DNA from: Nocardia pseudovaccinii NBRC 100343
GTDB taxonomy: Bacteria; Actinomycetota; Actinomycetes; Mycobacteriales; Mycobacteriaceae
Reading direction: 5' to 3'
DNA: 55,325 nucleotides
Assembly (NCBI RefSeq): GCF_001613225.1
Contig: NZ_BDBY01000172.1
Location: forward strand, 1 to 55,325
The translations under genes were made by a program, and so were the position numbers. The notes under the pieces were generated by a model. It was not told the origin of the DNA. It saw only the letters and a program-made list of their open reading frames with translations, and ran no database searches. Positions 8,313-19,115 of this stretch are shown here, in pieces (position 1 is the first letter of the stretch; every line of letters starts with the position of its first letter).

Positions 8313-9244
8313 CCGCGTAGGTCCCGTCCGGTGAGTTCCAGGAAGACGTCCTCGAGGCGACGCTGATCGATCCGGATATCGGTGGCCAGCACATTCTGCT
8401 GCGCACACCACGCGGTCACCGTCGCAAGTACCTGCGGATCGATCTCACCCTCGACCAGATACTGTCCCGGCATCGTCTCGCGCGGCGAGAAGCCTTCCGG
8501 CAGAGCGGTTTTCAACAGGCGCAGATCGAGTTTCGGCGGGGCGGTGAAGCGCAGCTGCCCGGCCGCGCCGTGTGCGGTGACCTCGGCGGGTGTTCCAGAG
8601 GCGACGATCTGTCCGTGATCGATGATGACCAGTTGGTCGGCCAGTTGCTCGGCTTCGTCCATCATGTGCGTGGTGAGCAGCACGGTGACTCCGTCACGGC
8701 GCAGCGCGTCGATCAGCTCCCACACGATGAGCCGGGCCTGCGCGTCCAGGCCCGCGGTCGGTTCGTCGAGGAAGACGATCTCCGGCTTCCCGACCAGCGC
8801 GCAGGCCAGGGCGAGCCGCTGCTGCTGGCCGCCGGACAGCCGTCGGTACGGTGTGCGCCGGGTATCTTGCAGGCCAAGGGTTTTCAGCAACCACTCGGGA
8901 TCGAGCGGATCAGCCGAGTAGGCGGCGACCAGATCGAGCATCTCGCCCGCGCGCGCACCCGGGTACGCGCCACCGCCCTGCAGCATGACGCCGATGCGCG
9001 GCCGCAGCTGATCGGAGTCGGCGATCGGATCGAGTCCGAGCACCCGGACCGAACCGGCATCCGGAGTTTTGAACCCCTCGCACATTTCGACCGTCGTGGT
9101 CTTGCCCGCGCCGTTCGGGCCGAGCAGGGCAAGCACCTGTGCCCGTTCGACCGCGAAACTGATCCCGGCGACGGCGGTGGTTTCGCCGTAATGCTTGATG
9201 ACGCCGTCGATACAGACGGCGGGTTCCGAGGCTGCGGTCACCAT
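8309..9244 (-). CDS. ABC exporter, ATP-binding subunit
   Basis: A 311-residue ATPase with all nucleotide-binding motifs. The Walker A is LGPNGAGKTTTVEM, the signature motif is RRLSGGQQQRLALA, the Walker B is PEIVFLDEPTAGLD, and the switch His is in LLTTHMMDEAEQL. The C-terminal 80 residues (LRFTAPPKLDLRLL onward, ending VFLELTGRDLRG) match the accessory domain of DrrA-type exporter ATPases. It is the first gene of the two-gene exporter and overlaps the permease start. The 125 bp upstream separate it from the mptB stop, and I see no regulatory element there. Confidence 0.94.
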   Translation of the reverse strand: MVTAASEPAVCIDGVIKHYGETTAVAGISFAVERAQVLALLGPNGAGKTTTVEMCEGFKTPDAGSVRVLGLDPIADSDQLRPRIGVMLQGGGAYPGARAGEMLDLVAAYSADPLDPEWLLKTLGLQDTRRTPYRRLSGGQQQRLALACALVGKPEIVFLDEPTAGLDAQARLIVWELIDALRRDGVTVLLTTHMMDEAEQLADQLVIIDHGQIVASGTPAEVTAHGAAGQLRFTAPPKLDLRLLKTALPEGFSPRETMPGQYLVEGEIDPQVLATVTAWCAQQNVLATDIRIDQRRLEDVFLELTGRDLRG

Positions 9245-9369
9245 CGCGCCTCGGTGCTCGGCTCCGTCGCGTCCAAGGGTGCTGTGCCCATTGTTCGCTC
9301 GCTGCGCTCCCTCACGGTGTCACACGGTAAGCCGTCGACAGATGTGACCCGGACGACACCCCTGCCTCG

Positions 9370-11112
9370 TCAACTCTGCGGTCCGGAAGGACCGGCCGCG
9401 GCGGACGCGGTGTCGGCACCGGCGTGGTGCAGCCGCCACGGCAGCGACTTGCGGGTGGCCAGGATCATCAGCGTGCAGGTGAGGATGGTGATGCAGGCCG
9501 CATAGATAAGGACGAAAGGCTGGATTTCGCTGCCGGAGGGCATGAGCATGACGCTGATCGCCGCCGAGGCGATCGTGGCCGGGACCCGGAAGGCGGGTCG
9601 GCTGGCCCACGCCGCCAGCGGGACGATGCCCCAGAGCAGATACCAAGGCTGCACCACCGGGAACAGCAGGACGACCGCGCCGAACGCGACGCCGAGCGCA
9701 CCGACCGGATGCAGTCGCCCGCGCCAGGTGGCTACCATCAGTCGCACCACGATCAGCGAAGCCGCGACCGCCGCGATCGGCCGGGTGATGCTCAGCAGGG
9801 CGGTGGTGTGGTCGCCCAATCCCAGTAGAACGCCGCCGAATCCGGTGACTACCCCGAGCGCGGTGGGCAGCGACATCCAGCTGCGCACCGAGTTGGCCAT
9901 GGTCAGGGTGTCTATCCAGCCGAAACCGAGACCGCTGCCCAGGCATACCGCGAGCATGACCGTACCGGTGACGCAACCGAGGAATAGCGCGGATCTGAGC
10001 ACCGCACGCCAATCGCCGCCCCATTTTCGGCTCAATGCCATCCACACGAACGCCAGTGCCAGCATCGAGGGAATCTTGACCATGGCGGACAGCGCTATCA
10101 GTGTGGTGCCCGATAAGAGCAGCACGAGTGCGTGGCCGCGCATCGGTCCGATATTGCTGAGGGCCGCCAGACAGTATTCCAACCCGACCAGCATCAGGCC
10201 GAGCATCATGGCCTCGTTGTGCACGCCGGATACCAGGTGGAATATCACCAATGGGTTCACGGCGCCGAGCCACAATGCGGCCACCGGCGATACTCGGCAG
10301 CGCTGTGCCAGTCGCGGCAGCGCCCAAACGATGCAGGCCACGCCGAGCAACGCCAGCATCCGGTGCAGCAGCACTCCGGCGAGCATATTGTCGCCGACGA
10401 TTTCGGCGATGCCCTTGCCCAGCCAAATCGAGAGGGGCCCGTATGGCGCGGGCGAATTCTGCCAGATATTGGGGACGCTGCGCGTCAGAATATGGTCCTG
10501 GCCGAGTCCCTGAACCGGGCCGACGTCGTAGGGATCGAGTCCGCTGGCCGCGATCTCACCCTGCGCCAGATAGGAATACACATCCTGACTGAACATCGGC
10601 GGTGCGACCGACAGCGGAATGATCCACAGCAGCAGCGTGCGGTCGAGTTGTGATCGGCTGATGCGGCGAATGCGGTTGGACTGCAAGCCGAGTGCGAATC
10701 GGCCGAGCAGCAGCCAGGCCAGCATGACGATGACCGTGCCGACCATGGTCGTCGCCAGTCCCGAATTGTGCACCCGCGCGGGCAGCCCGAGAATCGCCTT
10801 GCCGTAGGTCGGATTCTGCAGCGTGGGCTGGGCGCCGAGCCCGAGCGCCCCGATGGCCATCATCACCGCACCCGTCGCGCCCAATAGACGGACGCGACGC
10901 AGTTGTGCGGTCTCTTGCGGGTTGAGTTCGGCGGCTTCGGGTTCGTTGATGTGCAGGGTGTCGCCGACGGTGTGGTCGGGCGCGACATCCAGACCGATGA
11001 TCCGACGCCCCAGCGCGACGGCGGTGCTGATGGGCGCGGTCCGACGCAGGCGAATCAGGGTGGTCGACCGGCTGCGTTCGACACCTGGTTCGCCGTGTTC
11101 GCCTGACATCAC
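9370..11112 (-). CDS. mptB: Polyprenol-phosphate-mannose-dependent alpha-1,6-mannosyltransferase MptB
   Basis: A 580-residue GT-C membrane enzyme. After a cytoplasmic N-terminus of about 85 residues come a dozen or so hydrophobic helices. The first long extracytoplasmic loop carries FSQDVYSYLAQGEIAASGLDP, whose Asp and following PYDVGP correspond to the acidic catalytic loop of this family. MptB extends the mannan backbone of lipomannan and lipoarabinomannan using polyprenyl-phosphomannose, on the outer face of the membrane. It diverges from the suf operon, as its homologue Rv1459c does in mycobacteria. Two adjacent ATGs (11112 and 11109) are possible starts. The assignment rests on fold, length and synteny. 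Confidence 0.85.
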   Translation of the reverse strand: MMSGEHGEPGVERSRSTTLIRLRRTAPISTAVALGRRIIGLDVAPDHTVGDTLHINEPEAAELNPQETAQLRRVRLLGATGAVMMAIGALGLGAQPTLQNPTYGKAILGLPARVHNSGLATTMVGTVIVMLAWLLLGRFALGLQSNRIRRISRSQLDRTLLLWIIPLSVAPPMFSQDVYSYLAQGEIAASGLDPYDVGPVQGLGQDHILTRSVPNIWQNSPAPYGPLSIWLGKGIAEIVGDNMLAGVLLHRMLALLGVACIVWALPRLAQRCRVSPVAALWLGAVNPLVIFHLVSGVHNEAMMLGLMLVGLEYCLAALSNIGPMRGHALVLLLSGTTLIALSAMVKIPSMLALAFVWMALSRKWGGDWRAVLRSALFLGCVTGTVMLAVCLGSGLGFGWIDTLTMANSVRSWMSLPTALGVVTGFGGVLLGLGDHTTALLSITRPIAAVAASLIVVRLMVATWRGRLHPVGALGVAFGAVVLLFPVVQPWYLLWGIVPLAAWASRPAFRVPATIASAAISVMLMPSGSEIQPFVLIYAACITILTCTLMILATRKSLPWRLHHAGADTASAAAGPSGPQS

Positions 11113-11460
11113 GCGGCCAGCGTAGCCGATACCACCGGCGTGTCCGGTGCCCCGCGGAACCGACCGCGGGGCACGTTCGGACCAGGCACAGGCGCGGCCG
11201 CGGAAGTTCGAACCGGGCCCACTGTCAGGTGTCGATGAAGCTGATCATGGTGCGCTGACGGATTTCGGGCATCGACGTGTGGCCTAAATCGCACTCGTAA
11301 TTTCGCCGCGTGCTCGGGCCGGTGGTCGCACGAGACCTGCAGGTAACGAACGTGTCGCATCCGAATGCCGCCGGACAAGCGCTCCCGTGCAGGTCATCGG
11401 CCCGTTCAACTCAGGGCACCCTTATTAGATTCCGGGAACGAATTCCGTCACACTGGTGTT
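11113..11460. other. Divergent mptB-sufR intergenic region with a hairpin and a possible gene remnant
   Basis: This 348-bp interval contains no intact gene. On the minus strand, bases 11272 down to 11225 encode a short frame ending RQRTMISFIDT and a stop. A neighbouring frame just upstream reads HVRYLQVSCDHRPEHAAKL. Both look protein-like and may be the wreck of one gene. About 50 bp past that stop is an 11-bp perfect hairpin. The sufR operator lies at the right-hand end. TTAGAT near 11425-11430 is a possible -10 element for suf. Confidence 0.4.
11147..11174. terminator. 11-bp perfect stem-loop, terminator-like
   Basis: GTGCCCCGCGG at 11147-11157 pairs perfectly with CCGCGGGGCAC at 11164-11174 around a 6-nt loop. 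There is no U-run. It lies upstream of mptB and downstream of the possible gene remnant at 11225, so it may be that gene's old terminator. A regulatory role for mptB is the alternative. Confidence 0.45.
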
Positions 11461-11464
11461 GTGA
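11450..11464 (+). promoter_or_regulatory. SufR-type operator overlapping the sufR start codon
   Basis: ACACT-GGTGT-TGTGA at 11450-11464 matches exactly the ACACT-N5-TGTGA element that I recall as the binding site of mycobacterial SufR upstream of its own gene. The longer inverted repeat is TCACA-N7-TGTGA. It covers the GTG start of sufR at 11461, so bound repressor would sit on the 5' end of the transcript. This implies iron-sulfur-responsive autoregulation of the whole suf operon. Confidence 0.7.
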
Positions 11465-12276
11465 AAACCGTGGGTTTGCCGCACGACGAGGATCGAGGGG
11501 CCGGTCGCCGTACCGGTGCCGGGTCCGCTGCTGCGCCCGCGCCCCTGGTCACGGGCGGTGAAGGACATACTCGCGCCGCCGTAGTTCAGCTGCTGCTCGA
11601 AGAGGGCCCGATCACCGCGACCGCGATCGGCAGCAAGCTCGGCCTGACGCCTGCCGGCGTCCGTCGGCACCTGGACGCGCTGATCGAATCCGGTCAGGCG
11701 CGGGCCAGCCGCTCGGCGCCGTGGCAGCAGAAGGGTCGCGGCCGCCCCGCCAAGCAATATCAGCTGACGGCCGTCGGCCGGGGACGGCTCGGCCACGCCT
11801 ACGACGATCTGGCCGGTGCGGCCATTCGCCAGCTGGGTGAGGTCGGCGGTGAGCAGGCCATTGCCGATTTCGCACGCAAGCGGGCGCGGACCATCGTCGA
11901 GGGCATCGAACCGGTCGCCGAACACACCCCCGAGACCACCACCGCCAAGGCGGACGAGATCGCCGAGGCCTTCACCGACGCCGGATTCGCCGCGTCCACC
12001 CGCAAGGTCGGGGCGGGCGTGCAGATCTGCCAGCACCACTGCCCGGTGGCCCACGTCGCCGAGGAATTCCCGCAGTTGTGCGAGGCCGAACTCGAGGCTT
12101 TCCGGGACCTGCTCGGAACCCACGTGCAGCGACTTGCGACGATCGCCAACGGCGACTGCGCGTGCACTACCCATGTGCCGCTGTTCGTTCTCCCTATCAC
12201 CGATAACGCTTCCCCTAAAACCGCTGCACAGCCCGCAGCGGTACGTACGAACGACTCCGGAAGGAGTGCCGAATGA
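11461..12276 (+). CDS. sufR: Iron-sulfur-sensing repressor SufR
   Basis: A 271-residue regulator starting at the GTG at 11461. The open frame continues upstream but only through promoter sequence. An N-terminal winged helix-turn-helix spans about 36-110 ([37 protein letters not shown], then [13 protein letters not shown] for the wing). The C-terminal domain carries Cys190, Cys194, Cys207, Cys233 and Cys235 ([27 protein letters not shown]), which are candidate cluster ligands. SufR represses suf when its cluster is intact. The gene overlaps sufB by 4 bp (ATGA), so regulator and assembly genes share one transcript. Confidence 0.93.
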   Translation: MKTVGLPHDEDRGAGRRTGAGSAAAPAPLVTGGEGHTRAAVVQLLLEEGPITATAIGSKLGLTPAGVRRHLDALIESGQARASRSAPWQQKGRGRPAKQYQLTAVGRGRLGHAYDDLAGAAIRQLGEVGGEQAIADFARKRARTIVEGIEPVAEHTPETTTAKADEIAEAFTDAGFAASTRKVGAGVQICQHHCPVAHVAEEFPQLCEAELEAFRDLLGTHVQRLATIANGDCACTTHVPLFVLPITDNASPKTAAQPAAVRTNDSGRSAE

Positions 12277-13709
12277 CGACGACCACCGACCAGGTGCAAC
12301 CGCTCACTCAGGAAGAAACCATTGCTTCCCTGGGCAAATACGGTTACGGCTGGGCCGATTCGGATGTGGCCGGTGCCAGTGCGCAACGAGGCCTGTCCGA
12401 GGCTGTCGTCCGCGACATCTCGGCCAAGAAGAACGAGACCGAGTGGATGCTCGAGCACCGGCTCAAGGCGCTGCGCATCTTCGATCGCAAGCCGATGCCG
12501 AAGTGGGGCTCCAACCTCGACGGCATCGACTTCGACAACATCAAGTACTTCGTGCGCTCGACCGAGAAGCAGGCCGAGAGCTGGGAAGACCTGCCCGAGG
12601 ACATCAAGAACACCTACGACAAGCTCGGCATCCCGGAGGCGGAGAAGCAGCGCTTGGTCGCCGGTGTCGCCGCGCAGTACGAATCCGAGGTCGTCTACCA
12701 CCAGATCCGCGAGGATCTGGAGGCCCAGGGCGTCATCTTCCTGGACACCGACACCGGTCTGCGCGAGCACCCGGAGATCTTCGAGCAGTACTTCGGCACC
12801 GTGATCCCGGCCGGTGACAACAAGTTCTCCGCACTGAATACCGCCGTATGGTCGGGTGGTTCGTTCATCTACGTGCCGCCGGGCGTGCACGTCGACATTC
12901 CGCTACAGGCCTACTTCCGGATCAACACCGAGAATATGGGCCAGTTCGAGCGGACCCTGATCATCGTCGACGAGGGTGCCTACGTGCACTACGTCGAGGG
13001 CTGCACCGCGCCGATCTACAAGTCCGATTCGCTGCACTCCGCGGTGGTCGAGATCATCGTGAAGAAGGGCGGACGCTGCCGCTACACCACCATCCAGAAC
13101 TGGTCGAACAACGTCTACAACCTGGTCACCAAGCGGGCCAAGGCCGAGGCGGGCGCGGTGATGGAATGGGTCGACGGCAATATCGGCTCCAAGGTCACCA
13201 TGAAGTACCCGGCCGTGTGGATGACCGGCGAATACGCGCGCGGCGAGGTGCTCTCGGTCGCGTTCGCGGGTGCGGGTCAGCACCAGGACACCGGGGCGAA
13301 GATGCTGCACCTGGCGCCGCACACCTCCTCGACCATCATCAGCAAGTCGGTGGCGCGCGGTGGCGGCCGGGCCTCCTACCGCGGTCTGGTCCAGGTCAAC
13401 AAGGGCGCGCACGGTTCCAAGTCGACCGTGAAATGTGATGCGCTGCTCGTCGATACGATCAGCCGCTCCGACACCTACCCCTACGTCGACATCCGCGAGG
13501 ACGACGTGACCATGGGCCATGAGGCCACGGTCTCGAAGGTGTCCGAGGACCAGCTGTTCTACCTGATGAGCCGCGGCCTGACCGAGGACGAGGCGATGGC
13601 GATGGTGGTGCGCGGCTTCGTCGAGCCGATCGCCAAGGAACTCCCGATGGAGTATGCGCTCGAGCTGAACCGCCTGATCGAACTGCAGATGGAAGGAGCC
13701 GTCGGCTGA
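12273..13709 (+). CDS. sufB: Fe-S cluster scaffold subunit SufB (no intein)
   Basis: A 478-residue scaffold protein of the SufBCD complex, on which nascent [4Fe-4S] clusters are built. It begins [15 protein letters not shown] and has the conserved blocks [37 protein letters not shown] and [13 protein letters not shown]. The C-terminal core has STVKCDALL and [20 protein letters not shown], containing the Cys and Glu used in cluster assembly. The EGCTAP site, where M. tuberculosis SufB carries an intein, is uninterrupted here. Length is normal for an intein-free SufB. It overlaps sufR by 4 bp and sufD by 1 bp. Confidence 0.97.
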   Translation: MTTTTDQVQPLTQEETIASLGKYGYGWADSDVAGASAQRGLSEAVVRDISAKKNETEWMLEHRLKALRIFDRKPMPKWGSNLDGIDFDNIKYFVRSTEKQAESWEDLPEDIKNTYDKLGIPEAEKQRLVAGVAAQYESEVVYHQIREDLEAQGVIFLDTDTGLREHPEIFEQYFGTVIPAGDNKFSALNTAVWSGGSFIYVPPGVHVDIPLQAYFRINTENMGQFERTLIIVDEGAYVHYVEGCTAPIYKSDSLHSAVVEIIVKKGGRCRYTTIQNWSNNVYNLVTKRAKAEAGAVMEWVDGNIGSKVTMKYPAVWMTGEYARGEVLSVAFAGAGQHQDTGAKMLHLAPHTSSTIISKSVARGGGRASYRGLVQVNKGAHGSKSTVKCDALLVDTISRSDTYPYVDIREDDVTMGHEATVSKVSEDQLFYLMSRGLTEDEAMAMVVRGFVEPIAKELPMEYALELNRLIELQMEGAVG

Positions 13710-14905
13710 TGGCAGCCCTGGACAACGTTGCCGAAGCCGCCGAGGCTCGCATTACCGACGCGACGCATGCGCCGAGCAATAAGGGGGAGGTGTTCACCTC
13801 CTTCGATGTGAACGCCTTCGAAGTGCCCTCGGCGAAGGATGAGGCCTGGCGGTTCACCCCGATGCGTCGCCTGCGTGGTCTGCAAGACGGTACCGCCGTG
13901 CGCGACGGCCAAGTCACTGTCGGGGTCGCGCCGGTCACCGGTGTGACCGTGGAAACGGTGGCGCGCACCGACTCTCGCCTCGGCGAGGCCGGAGTGCCGT
14001 CGGATCGTGTTGCGGCCCAGGCGTACTCGGGTTTCGATCAGGCGACCGTGATCACGGTCGGTTCGGAAACCGAAGTCGCCGAACCGGTTACCGTTACCGT
14101 CGACGGTCCCGGCGAGGGTAAGACCACTTATGGCCACCTGCAGATCCGGCTCGGCAACTTTGCCGTCGCCACGGTGGTCATCGACCAGCGCGGTAGCGGA
14201 ACATACGCCGAGAACATCGAATTCGTACTCGGTGACAGCGCCAAACTGACCGTCGTCGCGATCCAGGACTGGGCCGACGACGCCGTGCACGCCACCGCGC
14301 ACCATGCCGTGCTCGGGCGCGATGCCACCCTGCGGCACACCTCGGTCACCCTTGGTGGTGATCTGGTGCGCCTCACCGGCAATGTCCGCTACGCGGGTCC
14401 CGGCGGCGACGCCGAACTGCTCGGCCTCTACTTCGCCGACGCCGGTCAGCACTTCGAGCAGCGTCTGCTTGTCGACCACGCGGTGCCGCACTGCAAGTCG
14501 AATGTGCTGTACAAGGGTGCGCTGCAAGGTGATCCGCATTCGCCCAAGGGCGATGCCCGCACGGTGTGGGTCGGTGACGTGCTCATCCGCGCCGCCGCCG
14601 AGGGCACCGACACCTTCGAGGTGAACCGCAACCTGGTACTCACCGACGGCGCGCGCGCCGATTCGGTGCCGAACCTGGAGATCGAGACCGGTGAGATCGT
14701 CGGCGCAGGCCACGCGAGTGCCACCGGCCGTTTCGACGACGAGCAGCTGTTCTACCTGCGTGCTCGCGGTATTCCGGAGGACGCCGCCCGTCGGCTGGTG
14801 GTGCGCGGTTTCTTCCACGAAATCATCCAGAAGATCGCGGTACCCGAGGTCCGGGAGCGGCTCGAGTCGGCCATCGAGGCCGAACTCGCCGCCATCGGCG
14901 CCTGA
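13709..14905 (+). CDS. sufD: Fe-S cluster assembly subunit SufD
   Basis: A 398-residue SufBCD subunit whose ATG shares one base with the sufB stop (TGATG). The N-terminus contains PSAKDEAWRFTPMRRLRGL, a SufD hallmark. The beta-helix core includes HHAVLGRDATLRHTSVTLGG, and the C-terminal block reads GHASATGRFDDEQLFYLRAR, GIPEDAARRLVVRGFFHEI. The His in QRLLVDHAVPHCKSN corresponds to the conserved core His. SufD partners with SufB for iron loading. The gap to sufC is 37 bp, the only sizeable gap within the operon, and carries AAAGGA as ribosome-binding site for sufC. Confidence 0.96.
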   Translation: MAALDNVAEAAEARITDATHAPSNKGEVFTSFDVNAFEVPSAKDEAWRFTPMRRLRGLQDGTAVRDGQVTVGVAPVTGVTVETVARTDSRLGEAGVPSDRVAAQAYSGFDQATVITVGSETEVAEPVTVTVDGPGEGKTTYGHLQIRLGNFAVATVVIDQRGSGTYAENIEFVLGDSAKLTVVAIQDWADDAVHATAHHAVLGRDATLRHTSVTLGGDLVRLTGNVRYAGPGGDAELLGLYFADAGQHFEQRLLVDHAVPHCKSNVLYKGALQGDPHSPKGDARTVWVGDVLIRAAAEGTDTFEVNRNLVLTDGARADSVPNLEIETGEIVGAGHASATGRFDDEQLFYLRARGIPEDAARRLVVRGFFHEIIQKIAVPEVRERLESAIEAELAAIGA

Positions 14906-14942
14906 CCCAGAACCCCTTATCCCGCAAAGGAATCCGAATTCG

Positions 14943-17016
<2,074 letters not shown>

Positions 17017-17019
17017 GAC

Positions 17020-17517
17020 ATGCGCATGGAGCAGATGTACCAGGAAGTGATCCTGGATCACTACAAGCACCCGCATCACCGCGGACTGCGGGAGCCGTTC
17101 GGTGCCGAGGTGCACCACGTCAACCCGACCTGCGGTGACGAGGTGACCTTGCGCGTCCAGCTCGACGACAACGGTGATGTCGCCGATGTGTCCTACGACG
17201 GCCAGGGCTGTTCGATCAGCCAGGCCGCCACCTCGATCCTCACCGATCAGGTGATCGGGCTGCCGGTGCAACAGGCGCTCAAGGTCGTCGACTCGTACAA
17301 CGAGATGATCTCCAGCCGCGGCACCATCGAGGGCGACGAGGACATGATCGGCGACGGTATCGCGCTGAGCGGAGTGTCCAAGTACCCGGCACGGGTCAAA
17401 TGCGCACTGCTCGGCTGGCTGGCGTTCAAGGATGCGGTGATCCGGATATCCTCTGCGGAAGAGGCCAAGCGGACCATGGGCAGCGACATCTCCACGAATG
17501 GAAAACGGCATGAGTGA
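17020..17517 (+). CDS. sufU: Zinc-dependent sulfurtransferase SufU
   Basis: A 165-residue IscU-fold protein that takes the persulfide from SufS. It has YQEVILDHYKHPHHRG, a family signature. The zinc ligands are visible as Cys and Asp in VNPTCGDEVTL, Cys in DGQGCSISQAAT, and Cys in PARVKCALLGWLAF. The insertion between the second and third Cys that distinguishes SufU from IscU is present (SSRGTIEGDEDM). It lacks the HscA-binding LPPVK motif, consistent with a sulfurtransferase rather than a scaffold. It overlaps sufT by 8 bp. Confidence 0.95.
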   Translation: MRMEQMYQEVILDHYKHPHHRGLREPFGAEVHHVNPTCGDEVTLRVQLDDNGDVADVSYDGQGCSISQAATSILTDQVIGLPVQQALKVVDSYNEMISSRGTIEGDEDMIGDGIALSGVSKYPARVKCALLGWLAFKDAVIRISSAEEAKRTMGSDISTNGKRHE

Positions 17518-17881
17518 GACACCAGTCACCGAAACGACCGAGCAGGTCGAACTTTCGGCCGAGGAAATCAAGCAACTCGAGGACATCGAGGAGGCGATGC
17601 GCGACGTCGTCGACCCCGAACTCGGCATCAATGTCGTCGACCTCGGCTTGGTCTACGGTATGAGCGTCGACCAGGACAATATCGCCACCCTCGATATGAC
17701 CCTCACCTCGGCGGCCTGCCCGCTGACCGATGTCATCGAGGACCAGTCCCGCAACGCCCTGGTCCGCTCCGGCTTGGTCGAAGACCTCAAGATCAACTGG
17801 GTCTGGATGCCCCCGTGGGGCCCCGACAAGATCACCGAAGACGGCCGCGAACAACTCCGCGCCCTCGGTTTCACCGTCTAG
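17510..17881 (+). CDS. sufT: SufT, MIP18/DUF59-family Fe-S maturation factor
   Basis: A 123-residue protein from the ATG at 17510, which overlaps the sufU stop. An ATG 12 bp earlier is possible but would extend the overlap. The DUF59 core is EEAMRDVVDPELGINVVDLG, TLDMTLTSAACPLTDVIEDQ with the conserved Cys, and WVWMPPWGPDKITEDGREQL. Such proteins help deliver clusters to client enzymes. It is the last suf gene, followed after 31 bp by a strong terminator. Confidence 0.95.
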   Translation: MSETPVTETTEQVELSAEEIKQLEDIEEAMRDVVDPELGINVVDLGLVYGMSVDQDNIATLDMTLTSAACPLTDVIEDQSRNALVRSGLVEDLKINWVWMPPWGPDKITEDGREQLRALGFTV

Positions 17882-17912
17882 CACCACGAATCCGGCCGCG
17901 CCCGAACCCATT

Positions 17913-17948
17913 CGCAGCGACCCCGACCATCCGGTCGGGGTCGCTGCG
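17913..17948 (+). terminator. Strong terminator ending the suf operon
   Basis: CGCAGCGACCCCGACC (17913-17928) pairs perfectly with GGTCGGGGTCGCTGCG (17933-17948), a 16-bp stem closed by a 4-nt loop and followed by TTT. It begins 31 bp after the sufT stop. Confidence 0.85.
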
Positions 17949-18051
17949 TTTCCGGCCGTCGTCACATTTCCCGGCCGGGCATGGTCATAGCGGTGGCGGG
18001 CAGATGCCCGTCGCCGCCGCATCGCGGTGGATGACCTGCGGAAGAGGGAAC

Positions 18052-18504
18052 ATGTCGCAACGCTTGCGGTCGGAGCGGGTACGTACCGGGCTCTACTGGT
18101 TTCTCGGATTGGAGTTCTTCGTCGGCTGCGCGACCAAGTTCTGGCCCGGGTCTACGTTTTTCGGGCCCGCCTATTCGGAGAAGTTCGCGGAGTGGGGATT
18201 TCATCCGAACATGCGGTTCGTGGTCGGTGGGCTGGAGTTGATCGCCGCTGTGCTGCTGGTGCTTCCGCGCCGGGAGAGCAGGTTCTTGGGCGCGGCCATG
18301 CTGGTGTTGGTGCTGACGGGTGCGGTGACCACACACCTCACCGATGACGCGCCGTTCTGGCAGGGCACCTCGGCGCCGATTCATCTGGTGATCATGGTGG
18401 TTGTCGCGCTGGCGAATTGGCCGGCGGACTGGCGCGATGTGGTGCCGCCGTGGGGCTCGTCAGCCTTGGCGGCACGAGGAGGTGTGGCGCTGGGGGATCG
18501 CTGA
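18052..18504 (+). CDS. DoxX-like integral membrane protein
   Basis: A 150-residue protein with four hydrophobic helices (LYWFLGLEFFVGCATKFW, MRFVVGGLELIAAVLLVLP, FLGAAMLVLVLTGAVTTHL, IHLVIMVVVALANWP). Layout and length fit the DoxX/DoxD-like family of small quinone-associated membrane proteins. I chose the ATG at 18052, preceded by GGAAGAGGGA, over longer frames that run back through the suf terminator. The role of stand-alone members is unclear. The gene lies between the suf terminator and a secreted-protein gene, both on the plus strand. Confidence 0.75.
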   Translation: MSQRLRSERVRTGLYWFLGLEFFVGCATKFWPGSTFFGPAYSEKFAEWGFHPNMRFVVGGLELIAAVLLVLPRRESRFLGAAMLVLVLTGAVTTHLTDDAPFWQGTSAPIHLVIMVVVALANWPADWRDVVPPWGSSALAARGGVALGDR

Positions 18505-18608
18505 CCGACGGGTTGTCCAGCTCTGGTGATACAAAGATTTGGACAATTCGGATCGGAACGGTCAGGATTTCGATCCGAAGCTATTTTCGGAACTGGGGAG
18601 CGCAACAC

Positions 18609-19046
18609 ATGTCACTATCGTCCAAGGCTGCCATGGGTCTGGTGGCCGCGTCCGCGGGTGCGTTCGTCGCCGCCGGTGCAGGCACCGCACAGGCGGACGA
18701 TGGCCTCTACGGCTCATTGGCGATTTCGGTCTCGTCGCGCGGCGACGCGACCCTCGGATGGGCATACAACTACTCGAACTGGGCGGATTCGGACCGTGCC
18801 GCGGTGCAGCAGTGCGGACTGTCCAGCTGCCATGTCATCGTGCAGTTCGCCAACGCGTGCGCCGCCGTGGCCCGCAATGGCGATGATCACCTGGGCTGGG
18901 CCTGGGCGCCGACACGGGCCGAGGCCGAGCAGCAGGCGATCGCCAATGCCGGGCCGACCGCACCGCCGCCGCTGCTGAACTTCGGCAGTTCGGCGCCGCG
19001 CGAACCGCGCATCGTCGATTCGCAGTGCACCGCGAACGCGGGCTGA
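18609..19046 (+). CDS. Secreted DUF4189-family protein
   Basis: A 145-residue exported protein. The signal peptide is MSLSSKAAMGLVAASAGAF followed by VAAGAGTAQA and a cleavage site before DDGLYG. The mature part is a DUF4189 domain: YGSLAISVSSRGDATLGWAY, AVQQCGLSSCHVIVQFANAC, and GWAWAPTRAEAEQQAIANAG. Four conserved cysteines can form two disulfides, plus a further Cys near the C-terminus. Such small secreted proteins are common in Nocardia and mycobacteria, with no established function. It converges on metI, with a bidirectional terminator between them. Confidence 0.85.
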   Translation: MSLSSKAAMGLVAASAGAFVAAGAGTAQADDGLYGSLAISVSSRGDATLGWAYNYSNWADSDRAAVQQCGLSSCHVIVQFANACAAVARNGDDHLGWAWAPTRAEAEQQAIANAGPTAPPPLLNFGSSAPREPRIVDSQCTANAG

Positions 19047-19057
19047 CGGAAAACCGA

Positions 19058-19092
19058 GTGCGCTCTCGACGTGATCGGCGTCGAGAGCGCAC
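19058..19092. terminator. Bidirectional terminator between the DUF4189 gene and metI
   Basis: GTGCGCTCTCGACG (19058-19071) pairs perfectly with CGTCGAGAGCGCAC (19079-19092) over a 7-nt loop. It lies 12 bp after the DUF4189 stop and 24 bp beyond the original metI stop at 19116. Confidence 0.75.
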
Positions 19093-19115
19093 CTGGCTGT
19101 GGCCGCGCCGGTGGA

